DNA of 64,000 bases from Streptomyces himalayensis subsp. himalayensis. GTDB lineage: Bacteria > Actinomycetota > Actinomycetes > Streptomycetales > Streptomycetaceae. Location of the stretch: the NCBI RefSeq assembly GCF_013778455.1, contig NZ_JACEHE010000001.1:310001-374000 (forward strand), written 5' to 3'. The position numbers and the translations under genes were made by a program. Shown here piece by piece: positions 15,527-24,565 of the stretch (the stretch's first letter is position 1; each line of letters starts with the position of its first letter). Below the pieces are notes generated by a model. That model searched no databases and was not told the origin of the DNA. It saw only the letters and a list, made by a program, of their open reading frames with translations.

Positions 15527-17728
15527 GTGTTTGCCGCTATCGGAAAAATCACCGCGCGGCGCCGGAAATGGGTCGTCATCGCAGCGGTCGTGTTCACGCT
15601 GTTCGCCGGCGTCTGGGGCACCGGGGTCTTCGGCTCGTTCACCGGCGGTGCGGGCTTCGACGACCCAGCCAGCGAATCCGTCAGGGCCGACAAGGTCCTC
15701 GACGGCCCGCTGGGGCGCGAGTCCAACGACCTGATCGTCCTGTACGAGTCGAAGGAAAAGGGCCGCACCGTCGACGAGTTCGGCGACGCGGTCCGCACCG
15801 TCCTCGACGGCGTCCCGCGCGCCGGCATCGAACGGCTCGACTCCTACTGGCACCCCGGCCCGCAGGACAAGAGCGCATACGTGTCGAAGGACCGCCAGCA
15901 GACGTACGCCACCGTGCAGTTCACCAGCGACAACGACCAGGAGCAGGTCGAGGCGCTGGCGAAGATCAAGGACGACTTCGCGGCCGACGGCGTCACCGTG
16001 CGCTACGGCGGTGTCGCCGCGATGACGGAGCAGGTCAACTCCCTGACCGGATCGGACATCGCTCGCGCCGAGATGCTCTCGGTGCCGGTCCTGCTCGTGC
16101 TCCTGGTGCTGATCTTCCGCAGCGCGATCGCCGCGCTGCTGCCGCTCGCCGTGGGCACGTTCGTGGCCCTCGGCTCGTTCGTGGTGCTGCGGGTCCTGAC
16201 GATGGTCACCGAGATCTCCAGCACGGTCATCAACGTCATCACGATCCTCGGCCTCGGACTGGCCATCGACTACGCGCTGTTCCTGGTCAACCGCTTCCGC
16301 GAGGAGCTCCACGCGGGCGCGGACGTGGACACCGCGGTGCACCGCGCGACGGCGACGGCGGGCCGTACGGTCGCGTTCTCCGGGCTCGCCGTGGCGATCT
16401 CCTTCGCGGGCCTGGTCTTCTTCCCGTCCCGCTTCCTGTCGTCCATGGGGTACGCGGCCGTGGCGGTCGTCGCCTTCGCGGTCGTCGGCTCGCTGACGCT
16501 GCTGCCCGCGCTGCTGCGCTACACCGGGCACCGCATCGACAAGTGGCGGATCCCGCTGCCGCGCGGCAGGCGGCGCGCCGCCAGGCCCGAGACCGAGGGC
16601 CGCTGGTACCGCACCGCGCACGCGGTCATGCGCAAGCCGCTGGTGTCGTCGTTGGCGATCGTCGCCGTTCTGGTCGGCCTCGGCGCGCCGCTGCTCGGCG
16701 TCAACTGGGCGCGGCCCGGCGAGTGGGTGCTGCCCTCGGACGCCGACGCCAAGGTCGTCAGCAAGACCCTGGCGTCCGACTTCGACACCAACCCCGGCCA
16801 GATCATGACGTCCGTCGTCCGCTTCGACGGTCCGGCCGACCGTGCCGAAGTGGCCTCGTACGCCGAGCGGCTGGCAGACGTCGACGGCATCGCGTCGGCG
16901 ACGCCGACGGGCTTCGCGGGCGACGCCGCGCGCGTCACCCTCCGCTACACGCCCGACCCCATGTCGAGCGCGGCGGAGGACATGGTCGGCGAGGTCCGCG
17001 CCACGTCGCCGCCCCAGGGAGCCGAGACGCTGGTCACCGGCATGCCCGCGTCCCGCGTGGACATCGTCGGCATGATCGGCGAACGGCTGCCGTGGATGGC
17101 GCTGTTCGTGGCGGTCGTCTCCTTCCTGGTGCTGTTCCTGGCGTTCGGTTCGCTGCTGCTGCCGCTGAAGTCGGTGGTGCTGAACCTGCTGTCCCTGCTC
17201 GCCGCCTTCGGCGCGATCAAGTGGATCTTCCAGGACGGTCATCTCTCGGGGCTGCTCGGCTTCGAGCCGATCGGTGCGGTGGACGCCAACTTCCCCGTGC
17301 TCGTGGTCGCGATCGCGTTCGGCCTCGCCATGGACTACGAGGTGTTCCTGCTCTCGCGCGTCCGCGAGGAGTGGGAGGCGAGCGGTGACCCGGTCGAGTC
17401 GGTGGCCCTCGGCGTCCAGCGCACCGCGAAGATCATCACCAGTGCCGCGCTTCTTCTGGTGGTCGTGGTCGGCGGCTTCATGACCTCGTCCATCCTCTTC
17501 ATGAAGATGATCGGTGTCGGTCTGGTCATCGCGGTGCTCGTCGACGCGACGATCGTACGAGGGCTGCTCGTGCCCGCGACCATGGCGCTGCTCGGCGAGC
17601 GGGCCTGGTGGGCGCCGGCGCCGCTGGCCCGCTGGTGGGCGAGGTACGGCTTCCGCGAGTCCTCCGAGACGCCGCCTCCGCCGCCGGCCCCGGAGCCCGC
17701 CACCCCCCGGGCCGAGGCCGTCCGATGA
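15527..17728 (+). CDS. MMPL-family (RND-like) transporter
   Basis: A 733-residue lipid/polyketide exporter of the MmpL/ActII-ORF3 type. Each half carries one transmembrane helix, a periplasmic domain and five more helices. Visible proton-relay blocks are GLGLAIDYALFLVNRFREEL (first half) and AFGLAMDYEVFLLSRVREEW (second half), both with the Asp-Tyr pair. GTG at 15527 follows AGGGAG. The stop overlaps the next gene (ATGA). It is a likely exporter of the hydrophobic cluster product. Confidence 0.92.
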   Translation: MFAAIGKITARRRKWVVIAAVVFTLFAGVWGTGVFGSFTGGAGFDDPASESVRADKVLDGPLGRESNDLIVLYESKEKGRTVDEFGDAVRTVLDGVPRAGIERLDSYWHPGPQDKSAYVSKDRQQTYATVQFTSDNDQEQVEALAKIKDDFAADGVTVRYGGVAAMTEQVNSLTGSDIARAEMLSVPVLLVLLVLIFRSAIAALLPLAVGTFVALGSFVVLRVLTMVTEISSTVINVITILGLGLAIDYALFLVNRFREELHAGADVDTAVHRATATAGRTVAFSGLAVAISFAGLVFFPSRFLSSMGYAAVAVVAFAVVGSLTLLPALLRYTGHRIDKWRIPLPRGRRRAARPETEGRWYRTAHAVMRKPLVSSLAIVAVLVGLGAPLLGVNWARPGEWVLPSDADAKVVSKTLASDFDTNPGQIMTSVVRFDGPADRAEVASYAERLADVDGIASATPTGFAGDAARVTLRYTPDPMSSAAEDMVGEVRATSPPQGAETLVTGMPASRVDIVGMIGERLPWMALFVAVVSFLVLFLAFGSLLLPLKSVVLNLLSLLAAFGAIKWIFQDGHLSGLLGFEPIGAVDANFPVLVVAIAFGLAMDYEVFLLSRVREEWEASGDPVESVALGVQRTAKIITSAALLLVVVVGGFMTSSILFMKMIGVGLVIAVLVDATIVRGLLVPATMALLGERAWWAPAPLARWWARYGFRESSETPPPPPAPEPATPRAEAVR

Positions 17729-19074
17729 CCACGGCCCGCCCCGCCGGAGCGCCCCTCAGCGGGCGCTCCGGCTCCCCGGAGGGGACTCCGGAGCCCGGAC
17801 CCGGGGCCCGGAGCCCGCTGCGGACCTCCGCTGACGGCCGTCCGGCAGCCCAGGATCCGGATTCCGCCGCGGACGGGGCGGGCCCCACTGCCCGCAAGGC
17901 CGGGACGGCCGAGCCCTCCCGCCCGGCCGTCCCCCCGGACGCGCCGCGCCCCGGACCCGTCACCCCCCCGCCGACGGCAATCCGGGGCGCGGCGCACCAC
18001 GGTCATGCCCGGCTCGCCGAAGCCGACCGGCTCGGCGAGGCCGACCGGCTCGGCGAGGCCGACCGCGACGGCCGGCCTGGTGCCTCGGGCCCCGGCAGCC
18101 GGCCTGGTGTCTCGGATCCCGGCGGTCGGTCCGGTGTCTCGGATCCCGGCGGTCGGTCCGGTGTCTCGGATCCCGGCGGTCGGTCCGGTGTCTCGGACCC
18201 CGGCGGCCGGCCCGGTGCCCCGGACCCCGGCCGCCGGCCCGGTGCCCCGGACCCCGGCCGCCGGCTCGATGCGCCAAACCCCGACGGCCGGCCCGATGCC
18301 CCCGACCCCGGCCGTCACGCCGACGCCCCCGACCCCGGCCGTCTCGCTCTCGCCGGTGTCGTCGCCGCCGGAGTCACCGCGGTGTTTGTCGCGCTTTTCG
18401 GGGACTGGGGCGGCTGGTCGGCGCCCCTCGGTGGAGGGGTGCCCGGTTTCCCGCTGTCCTGGGGGGTGACCGCGGGTCCGCCCGTGGTGCTGGTCTCGCT
18501 GGCCGGTGTGTTCGTCGCATGGGCGGGTGCCCCTTCCTTCGCTCGGACCTGGGCGCATACGGCGGCCGGACTCGCCACCGCCACGGGCGTGTTGGCGCTG
18601 CTCAGGCGTCCCGTCGGGGCGGACACGGCGTGGGCCGCGCTCGCCGAGGCGTCACACGCCGGGCTGTTCGGCGTCACGGTCGGCTGGGTGCCCGCGCTAG
18701 CGGCGCTCGCCGTGACCCGGCGGCGCGCCCGGCGCCGTACCGGACTCTCTCCGTACGTCTGGCTGACGGCCTTGGCCGCCGTCGTCCCCCTGGCCGTCCT
18801 CAGCGCGGCCACGGCATGGTCCACGTCCGCGCAGCCCGCCGTGTGCTCGGCCTCGGAGTGCATCAGCCCGCGCGCCGGACTCCTGTTCACCGGCGAGGTG
18901 ACCCTGCGTCTGGCCCTTCCCGCCTGGGCGGCCGCGACCGCGCTACTCGCCACGGCCCGCCGCAGCCACCGCATCAGGACCCTGCGCACCGTCTGGCAGA
19001 TCCTGCTCGCCCTGGCGGCAGCAGCCGCCACCGTCGCCCTCGCCCCCGGTCTCGTCTTCGGAGCCGACGTATGA
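17725..19074 (+). CDS. Membrane protein with long repetitive N-terminus
   Basis: A 449-residue protein of unknown function. Residues 1-205 are Pro/Gly/Asp/Arg-rich and disordered, with tandem decapeptides SGVSDPGGR(S/P) and related D-P-G-R units. Residues about 210-449 form some six hydrophobic segments, the first starting LALAGVVAAGVTAVFVALFG. A Cys pair in AVCSASECISP lies in an external loop. ATG at 17725 overlaps the MMPL stop and the stop overlaps the lactonase start, so it is the middle of a three-gene coupled operon. It may be an accessory subunit of the MMPL exporter, an inference from coupling only. Confidence 0.75.
   Translation: MTTARPAGAPLSGRSGSPEGTPEPGPGARSPLRTSADGRPAAQDPDSAADGAGPTARKAGTAEPSRPAVPPDAPRPGPVTPPPTAIRGAAHHGHARLAEADRLGEADRLGEADRDGRPGASGPGSRPGVSDPGGRSGVSDPGGRSGVSDPGGRSGVSDPGGRPGAPDPGRRPGAPDPGRRLDAPNPDGRPDAPDPGRHADAPDPGRLALAGVVAAGVTAVFVALFGDWGGWSAPLGGGVPGFPLSWGVTAGPPVVLVSLAGVFVAWAGAPSFARTWAHTAAGLATATGVLALLRRPVGADTAWAALAEASHAGLFGVTVGWVPALAALAVTRRRARRRTGLSPYVWLTALAAVVPLAVLSAATAWSTSAQPAVCSASECISPRAGLLFTGEVTLRLALPAWAAATALLATARRSHRIRTLRTVWQILLALAAAAATVALAPGLVFGADV
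18095..18300. repeat. 30-bp in-frame repeat in the membrane-protein N-terminus
   Basis: Units close to cggatcccggcggtcggtccggtgtct (30 bp with flank, ten codons) occur three to four times nearly perfectly from about 18115 to 18205, then diverge into ccccggccgccggcccggtg copies to about 18300. The unit length keeps frame. Confidence 0.8.
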
Positions 19075-20306
19075 ACTCCCGTAGCGCAACGGCCCGCTGG
19101 GCCCTCGGCCCCAGCACCGGTCCCGCCGCCCCCACCCGCCGCCGCGTTCTCGCCCTCGCGGGCGCCGCCGCCCTCGCCGGGACCGGATGGGCCGGGGCCA
19201 CCGCCGTCGCCGGTGATGCACCGCGGCCGCGGGCGCGGCGCGCCTATATCGGGGGGTTCACGATCGGTGAGTACGGTCTGCCGGGGCTGGCCGGCATCGG
19301 GATCGCGCGTGTCGGGAACGGGGGAGAGCTCGAAGTCAGCGGGTGGAGAAGGGGGATCGAGAACCCCTCCTTCCTCACCCTCTCGCCCGACCGCCGCCGC
19401 CTCTACGCCGTCAGCCAGCTGCCCGAGGGAGCCACCGGCGCGATCCACGCCTACCGGATCGACGGCGACGAGCTGCACCCCCTCGGCCGACCCCGCTCCA
19501 GCCACGGCGCCGCGCCCGTGCACCTCGCGGTGCACCCCGGCGGCCGCTTCCTGCTCACCACGAACTACGACTCGGGCCACGTCGCCGTCCTGCCCGTGCA
19601 CCCGGACGGCTCGCTGGACGACGCTGTCCAGGTCCTGCGCCACCGGGGGCACGGCCCCCACCCGGACGAACAGCGCGGCCCTCACCCGCACATGATCGCG
19701 TTCGACCCCGCGGGCCGCCGCGTCCTCGTCCCGGACAAGGGCGACGACCACATCCACGTCTACGACTTCGACACCCGCACCGGACGGCTGACCCCGAGCA
19801 GCCGGACCAGGCTCGGCGAGGGCATCGGGCCCCGCCATCTGGTGTTCCACCCGAGCGGCCGCCTCGCGTACGTCACCAACGAGCTCGGTCACACGGTCAC
19901 CGTCCTGACGTACGACCCGGTGACGGGCCGCGTGAGGCCCGTCTCGCACGCCTCCGTCGCGCCGCCCGGCATCGACCCGCGCAACGCCCCCTCCGCCGTC
20001 CATCTCACGCGCGACGGCGGACTCCTGATCACCGCCGACCGCGGCCTCGACACCGTCGAGTCGTTCCGCGTGGAGAACGCCGGCCGTACGCTGACCCTGC
20101 TCGAGTCGCAGCCGGTCACCGCGAAGGCCCCCGGAACCCGATGGCCCCGCGACGTCGCGCTCGACGCCTCGGACCGGTTCGTGTACACCGCGAACCAGGC
20201 GGGCCAGTCGGTCAGCGCCTTCCGCCTCGATCCGGCCACGGGCCGGCTGACCCCCGCGGCCCCGCCGCTCCACGTGGCCAGCCCCAGCTGCGTACTCCTC
20301 CGGTAG
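19071..20306 (+). CDS. Exported lactonase-family beta-propeller protein
   Basis: A 411-residue seven-bladed propeller of the 6-phosphogluconolactonase / 3-carboxymuconate lactonase family (YbhE-like). The N-terminus has a twin-arginine signal (TRRRVLALAGAAALAGTGWAGATAV), so it is exported folded. Propeller blades recur as LVFHPSGRLAYVTNE, MIAFDPAGRRVLVPDKGDDHIHVYDFD and DRFVYTANQAGQSVSAFRLDP. ATG at 19071 overlaps the preceding stop. A secreted lactonase fold beside an AfsA gene raises the idea that it opens or modifies a lactone product, but many such proteins are uncharacterised. Confidence 0.85.
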   Translation: MNSRSATARWALGPSTGPAAPTRRRVLALAGAAALAGTGWAGATAVAGDAPRPRARRAYIGGFTIGEYGLPGLAGIGIARVGNGGELEVSGWRRGIENPSFLTLSPDRRRLYAVSQLPEGATGAIHAYRIDGDELHPLGRPRSSHGAAPVHLAVHPGGRFLLTTNYDSGHVAVLPVHPDGSLDDAVQVLRHRGHGPHPDEQRGPHPHMIAFDPAGRRVLVPDKGDDHIHVYDFDTRTGRLTPSSRTRLGEGIGPRHLVFHPSGRLAYVTNELGHTVTVLTYDPVTGRVRPVSHASVAPPGIDPRNAPSAVHLTRDGGLLITADRGLDTVESFRVENAGRTLTLLESQPVTAKAPGTRWPRDVALDASDRFVYTANQAGQSVSAFRLDPATGRLTPAAPPLHVASPSCVLLR

Positions 20307-20324
20307 GGCCGGGCAGGACGAGGA

Positions 20325-20365
20325 AGAGGGGCGGTCCCGGAACAGCTTTCCGGGACCGCCCCTCT
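20325..20365. terminator. Bidirectional terminator between lactonase and PPTase genes
   Basis: AGAGGGGCGGTCCCGGAA and TTCCGGGACCGCCCCTCT form a perfect 18-bp stem around a 5-base loop, centred between two converging genes. Both strands lack long T runs, but the stem strength and position make it a shared terminator. Confidence 0.8.
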
Positions 20366-20380
20366 GTGCTCGCTCCGGAG

Positions 20381-21370
20381 CTACGGCCGCCACCCCACCA
20401 CCGTCACCCGCGCGTCCGCACTCCCGCTCGCGACCGACGCCGCGTACCCCTCGGGCGACCGCACGCTGCGCACGAACCACTCGTGCCCGGAGCCCGGCAC
20501 CCGCGCCGCGCGCCAGGTGCCGAAGACATGGCCGGTGTACCGCGGCGGATGACGGCTCAGCCCGGTCCCCGCCGCCTTCACCAGCGCCTCTGCCCGCGTC
20601 CACTGTTCGAACCCATGGGTGTTGCGGCCGCCCTCGACGCACGGGATACGGCTCCAGTCCATGTGCGGCCGCACACGCTCGATATCCACACCGACGGGCA
20701 CCGCCGACGAGTCGCAGACGGCGATGAGCGCATACGCCCCCGAGTGCGACAGGCTCGCCGAGAGCGAGGCCCCGTCAGGGGCGAAGGGCACCGGCTTGCC
20801 GTGCCCCTCGTCGCCGCACCGCGCGCAGTACCGGCGAAACCCCACATCGGCCGGAGCGACCCCGAGCCGCTGCCCGAGCACGCCCCGGTACACGTGGTGG
20901 ACCGCCAGATAGCGCAGCCGGTCCCCGGCCCGCCGCAAGCGGGCCAGCCGCTCGCGCTCGACTGAGTCCAGGACGGCGTACGCCTCCTCGTAGGGCACCG
21001 CGGAGGCCGCGGCCGCGATCGGCACCGTCCAGATCCGGATGCGTACGGTTCCGGCCGGGGCCCGCTCCCGGCCCTGCTGCGGCCCGAAGCCCGGAGCAGC
21101 GCCCCGAACGGCCGCCGGAGCAGCGCCCCGAACGGCCGCCGCAGCGCTGCTCGAAGCCCCGCTCGAACCCCTGCTCAAAGCGCTGCCCGATGCGCTGCTC
21201 GGAGCGCTGCTCCGGGTGGAACCCGACGCGCTGCTCCAGGCGGAGCCCGACGCGCTGCTCCTGGCGGAGCCCGACGCGCTGCTCCTGGCGGAGCCCGACG
21301 CGCTGCTCAAGGCGGAGCCCGACGCGCTGCTCCAGTTGGCGCCCGATGCGCCGCTCCACGTGCTGCTCAC
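20381..21370 (-). CDS. 4'-phosphopantetheinyl transferase (Sfp-type) with repeat N-terminus
   Basis: Transfers phosphopantetheine from CoA to the ACP. The catalytic core occupies residues about 105-329: VHHVYRGVLG, the zinc-like cluster YCARCGDEGHGKPVP, the substrate segment LSASLSHSGAYALIAV, the metal motif VGVDIERVRP and W-T-R-A-E-A-L-V-K-A-A-G. Residues 1-75 are instead a run of octapeptides close to SGSARSSA, not seen in the family. ATG at 21370 overlaps the SARP stop (ATGA), which supports the long start; translation could also begin later, near IRIWTVPIA. It probably activates the cluster ACP. Confidence 0.88.
   Translation of the reverse strand: MSSTWSGASGANWSSASGSALSSASGSARSSASGSARSSASGSAWSSASGSTRSSAPSSASGSALSRGSSGASSSAAAAVRGAAPAAVRGAAPGFGPQQGRERAPAGTVRIRIWTVPIAAAASAVPYEEAYAVLDSVERERLARLRRAGDRLRYLAVHHVYRGVLGQRLGVAPADVGFRRYCARCGDEGHGKPVPFAPDGASLSASLSHSGAYALIAVCDSSAVPVGVDIERVRPHMDWSRIPCVEGGRNTHGFEQWTRAEALVKAAGTGLSRHPPRYTGHVFGTWRAARVPGSGHEWFVRSVRSPEGYAASVASGSADARVTVVGWRP
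21130..21360. repeat. 24-bp in-frame repeat encoding the PPTase N-terminus
   Basis: About eight copies of cccgacgcgctgctcctggcggag run across 21180-21360, with more diverged copies to 21130. On the minus strand each gives eight residues (SGSARSSA type). The array abuts the ATGA junction with the SARP gene. Confidence 0.85.
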
Positions 21371-22260
21371 GCCGCCGACCCGCCCGCCAGGATGTGGTGC
21401 TGAAGCTGCCGCAGGTCCTCGGAGGGCTCCAGGCCCAGCTCCTCGGCCAGCACGGCCCGTACGTCATGGAAGGCGCGCAGCGCGTCGCCCCGGCGCCCGC
21501 TCCGGTGCAGGGCGTCGATGAGGCGCGCGTGGAGCCATTCGTTCAGCGGGTCGACGGCGACCAGGCGGCGCAGCTCGGGCACGAGTTCACGGTGCCGGCC
21601 GAGGCCCATCGCGGCCTCGATGCGCAACTCCTGTGTCCGTACCCGCAGTTCCTCGATGCGGGCCGCGTGCCCGGCCAGCACCCGCCCCTGGGCGACGTCC
21701 GCGAGGGTGCGGCCGCGCCACAGACCCAGCGCGGCGTCCAGCACCTCCAGTGCCGCCTCATGGCGCCCGGCCCGCAGTTCGGCGCGCCCCTGGCCGTACA
21801 GCCGGGTGAAGTTCTCCAGGTCCAGCCGGCCGGGCGCGGTGCGCAGCGAGTAGCCGGTGGCCTCCGTGGTGATGACGTCCCGGACGGCGCCCGCGCCCAG
21901 CTCCCGCTCCAGCTCCTGGCGCAGGTGGTAGATGTGCGTACGGACGGTGCTGACGGCGGTGGACGGGGGATCGCCGTCCCACAACTCGTCGACGAGTGTG
22001 TCCACTTCGACGATGTCGTGCGCCCGCACGGCCAGCAGGGCGAGCAGTTTGCGCACCTTGGGTCCGCGCGGCCGGTGCGTCGTGCCGGCGCCGACGGCCT
22101 CGAGCGGGCCGAGGATCCGGAAGCCGACGGTCTCGGCGCCGGCCCACGGTGTCGAGGGCGCGGCGGGTGCCGGTGCCGCGGGCGCGGCGGATGCGTGCGG
22201 CTGCCGGCTCGACGAGCCGGTGGCGCCCGGTATTCGGAACTGCGTCCGGGTGTCGCTCAT
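21367..22260 (-). CDS. SARP-family pathway activator
   Basis: A 297-residue Streptomyces antibiotic regulatory protein. After a 45-residue Ala/Pro-rich leader comes an OmpR-like winged helix (VGFRILGPLEAV, KVRKLLALLAVRA, VSTVRTHIYHLRQELE, YSLRT) and then the bacterial transcriptional activation domain (LDLENFTRLYGQGRAELRAG through DALRAFHDVRAVLAEELGLEPSEDLRQLQ). ATG at 22260 follows GGGGGA; longer in-frame readings are not supported. SARPs activate antibiotic operons from direct repeats near -35. Its overlap with the PPTase gene ties ACP activation to pathway switching. Confidence 0.93.
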   Translation of the reverse strand: MSDTRTQFRIPGATGSSSRQPHASAAPAAPAPAAPSTPWAGAETVGFRILGPLEAVGAGTTHRPRGPKVRKLLALLAVRAHDIVEVDTLVDELWDGDPPSTAVSTVRTHIYHLRQELERELGAGAVRDVITTEATGYSLRTAPGRLDLENFTRLYGQGRAELRAGRHEAALEVLDAALGLWRGRTLADVAQGRVLAGHAARIEELRVRTQELRIEAAMGLGRHRELVPELRRLVAVDPLNEWLHARLIDALHRSGRRGDALRAFHDVRAVLAEELGLEPSEDLRQLQHHILAGGSAA

Positions 22261-22280
22261 CGTGAGTCCCCCGTTTCTGT

Positions 22281-23267
22281 TCAAGCGATCGGCTGAGCGA
22301 AGGTGACGGCGTGCGCCGTGTACTGCGTGATCATGAAGATCCGGTACGGCAGCCTGCGACGGGACCGGGAGTCGTCGCGCCGAGCGGTGAGTGCCGCGGC
22401 GGACAGCGCCAGCGCCCCGCAGAGGACCACGGCGGCGGGAGCCAGGAGCCCGGGCGCGGCGAGCACGACGGCGCTCGCGAGCAGCGCGGCGCCGATGCTG
22501 ACGGCGCTCAGCGAGACGATGCAGGCGGTGACGGCGCGGCCGAACAGCACCGTCCAGTTGCGGCGGCCGTGCCTGGCGTCGCCGGCGGCGTCCGAGAAGT
22601 CCTTGGCGACCGCGCCGACCATGCCCATCCACAGGCACATGGCGGCGGAGAAGGCGAGCAGCTCGGAGGTGAGGACGGCATCACCGCAGAGGGCCCCTCC
22701 GGCGTAGGTGAGGGCGCCGCTCGCGACGACCACCACGATCGTGTCGGGGGTACGGCTCTTGAGGGAGAACCTGGGCGCGGAATAGGCATGACCGAGCAGC
22801 AGCATGCACAGCGTGACCATGAGCATCACGGGCCCGAGGGCGGCACCGCCGGCCAGGGCGAGCGCGGCCAGCACCCAGGCGGTACGGCGCGCGAACGGGA
22901 CGGGCAGGGCGCCGCGGGCGATGGGGCGCCCGGAGCCGTTTGCGCGGTCCTCCCGGATGTCCGTGACACCGTTGTAGAGATAGGTGAACGCGACGGCGCA
23001 GAACCATACGGCGGCACCGAGAAAAAGGGTCGGCGGAATTGAAGGATACGACGTCGCGCCGACCGTTCCGCCCACCAGGAAGCGCAGCAGGAAAACGACC
23101 TGCACGGCATACCGCGATTCCTGAACGCACAGCGCCAGAAGGCGCAGGTTCCCCCGGATTACGGAGGTCTTCGCGGGTCTGGAGGGTGTCGCGGACGGTG
23201 CGGATGGTGCGGTTCTCGCAGGATTCGCAGGCGTCAGAGTCGGCATACCGTCGAATCTAATTCGCAT
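22281..23267 (-). CDS. UbiA-family prenyltransferase
   Basis: A 328-residue integral membrane prenyltransferase with about eight helices. The first Asp-rich motif is NGVTDIREDRANGSGRPIARG and the second is KDFSDAAGDARHGRRN, binding Mg-prenyl diphosphate. Members attach prenyl chains to aromatic or related acceptors. Start is ATG at 23267 or 23246, neither with a strong ribosome site. The SARP gene begins 20 bp downstream, so they are likely cotranscribed. An IS630 element begins 23 bp upstream of the start, so the native promoter has been displaced and expression may be altered. Confidence 0.88.
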   Translation of the reverse strand: MRIRFDGMPTLTPANPARTAPSAPSATPSRPAKTSVIRGNLRLLALCVQESRYAVQVVFLLRFLVGGTVGATSYPSIPPTLFLGAAVWFCAVAFTYLYNGVTDIREDRANGSGRPIARGALPVPFARRTAWVLAALALAGGAALGPVMLMVTLCMLLLGHAYSAPRFSLKSRTPDTIVVVVASGALTYAGGALCGDAVLTSELLAFSAAMCLWMGMVGAVAKDFSDAAGDARHGRRNWTVLFGRAVTACIVSLSAVSIGAALLASAVVLAAPGLLAPAAVVLCGALALSAAALTARRDDSRSRRRLPYRIFMITQYTAHAVTFAQPIA

Positions 23268-23290
23268 ATCTCCGGCGTGACAGACTCACC

Positions 23291-24465
23291 TAGTGTCTCG
23301 TGATCCTGTCAGCGTTACTTGATCTTGTGTGTCTCGTTCTCTTGGTATGGAGCTCTCTATGGAACAGGCCGCCGAGCTGCGGGAGTTGGTGAGCAGTCGG
23401 GACGTGCCTGCGGATATAGCCACGCGGGGCCGGATCGTGCTGTGGTCGGGTGAGGGGCGTCGACGCAAGGACATTGCCGAGCTGCTTGGAGTGTCGCTGC
23501 CGACGGTAGACCGCTGGAAGCGCCGTTATGCCGAGCACGGCCTGGCCGGGCTGGAAGGCGACCGGCCTGGCGGGGCCCGGGAACAAGTGCCGGCACGGGT
23601 ACGGGCCCGGGTGATTGCGCTGACGCGTATGACGCCGCCGGAGGGCACTGGTCTTTCGCACTGGTCCACACGCGAGTTGGCCAAGTACCTGAAGCGGACC
23701 GAGGGCGTCACCGTGTCCTGGCACTACATTGCGCGGATCTGGCGGGAGGAGAATCTCAAGCCGCACCGGTCGGGCACCTTCAAGCTTTCGAAGGACCCGG
23801 GGTTCGCGGAGAAGGTCGCCGACGTGATCGGTCTCTACCTCGACCCGCCAGGCGGCGCGGTGGTGCTGTCGATCGATGAGAAGACGCAGGTGCAGGCGCT
23901 GGACCGGACCCAGCCGGTGCTGCCCTTGGCGTTCGCGGCCACCGAGAAGCGCACCCACGACTATGTGCGGCATGGCACGACGAACCTGTTCGCCGCCCTC
24001 GACGTCGGCACCGGGGAAGTCATCGGCGAGTGCAAGCCGAACCGGAACGGCGCGACCTTCCTCGCCTTCTTGAAGAAGGCTGTAAAACCACACGCGGGCA
24101 AGGAGATTCACGTCGTCTTGGACAACCTGTCCACGCACACCACGCCGGAGGTGAAGGCGTGGCTGTCGAAGAACCCGCATATCCACTTCCACTTCACTCC
24201 CGTCGGCTCCTCCTGGTTGAACCAAATCGAGATCTGGTTCGGCATCCTGACGAGGCAGTCGATCCGTCGCGGGACGTTCTCCAGCGTCAACGTCCTGGTC
24301 AAGCAGATCCGCGACTACATCAACTCCTGGAACCAGAAGGCAAAACCCTTCACCTGGACCGCGACCGCCGACGAGGTTCTCGCCAAGGTTCGGCTCGTCC
24401 AGACCAACGTGAAGAAACTCGTCAACAACAACGCGAACTGACGCAAACAGGATCACGAGACACTA
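23291..24465 (+). mobile_element. IS630-family insertion sequence, complete
   Basis: Ends are inverted repeats: GTGTCTCGTGATCCTGT at 23293 and its exact complement ending at 24463. Each end is flanked by TA, the target duplication typical of IS630/Tc1 elements (23291-23292 and 24464-24465). The element is about 1.17 kb with one intact transposase gene, so it could be active and is probably a recent arrival. Confidence 0.93.
23329..24441 (+). CDS. IS630-family transposase
   Basis: A 370-residue cut-and-paste transposase. The N-terminal helix-turn-helix reads RKDIAELLGVSLPTVDRWKRRYAEHG (about residues 47-71). The catalytic D-D-35-E triad is visible as Asp183 in LSIDEKTQ, Asp265 in VVLDNLSTHT and Glu301 in WLNQIEIWFG. 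GTG at 23329 or ATG at 23347 may be the start. No frameshift or stop interrupts it. Its lower-bias codons (for example tgtaaa, aactcc) differ from the neighbours, as expected for a mobile gene. Confidence 0.93.
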   Translation: MSRSLGMELSMEQAAELRELVSSRDVPADIATRGRIVLWSGEGRRRKDIAELLGVSLPTVDRWKRRYAEHGLAGLEGDRPGGAREQVPARVRARVIALTRMTPPEGTGLSHWSTRELAKYLKRTEGVTVSWHYIARIWREENLKPHRSGTFKLSKDPGFAEKVADVIGLYLDPPGGAVVLSIDEKTQVQALDRTQPVLPLAFAATEKRTHDYVRHGTTNLFAALDVGTGEVIGECKPNRNGATFLAFLKKAVKPHAGKEIHVVLDNLSTHTTPEVKAWLSKNPHIHFHFTPVGSSWLNQIEIWFGILTRQSIRRGTFSSVNVLVKQIRDYINSWNQKAKPFTWTATADEVLAKVRLVQTNVKKLVNNNAN

Positions 24466-24565
24466 GGGGCAGGCCGTATGCTCCCTAAGGTGTATGCGTG
24501 GCATGCAACCGCAACACGACCCCGTCCCGGCCCGATATTGCGAACACGGGCCGCGCGGCCGCCGC

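Noticed and set aside
24466..24565. Remnant of the native prenyltransferase promoter beyond the IS
   Set aside because: The segment is the likely place for it, but I could not identify a -35/-10 pair with confidence, so it is not listed as a promoter.
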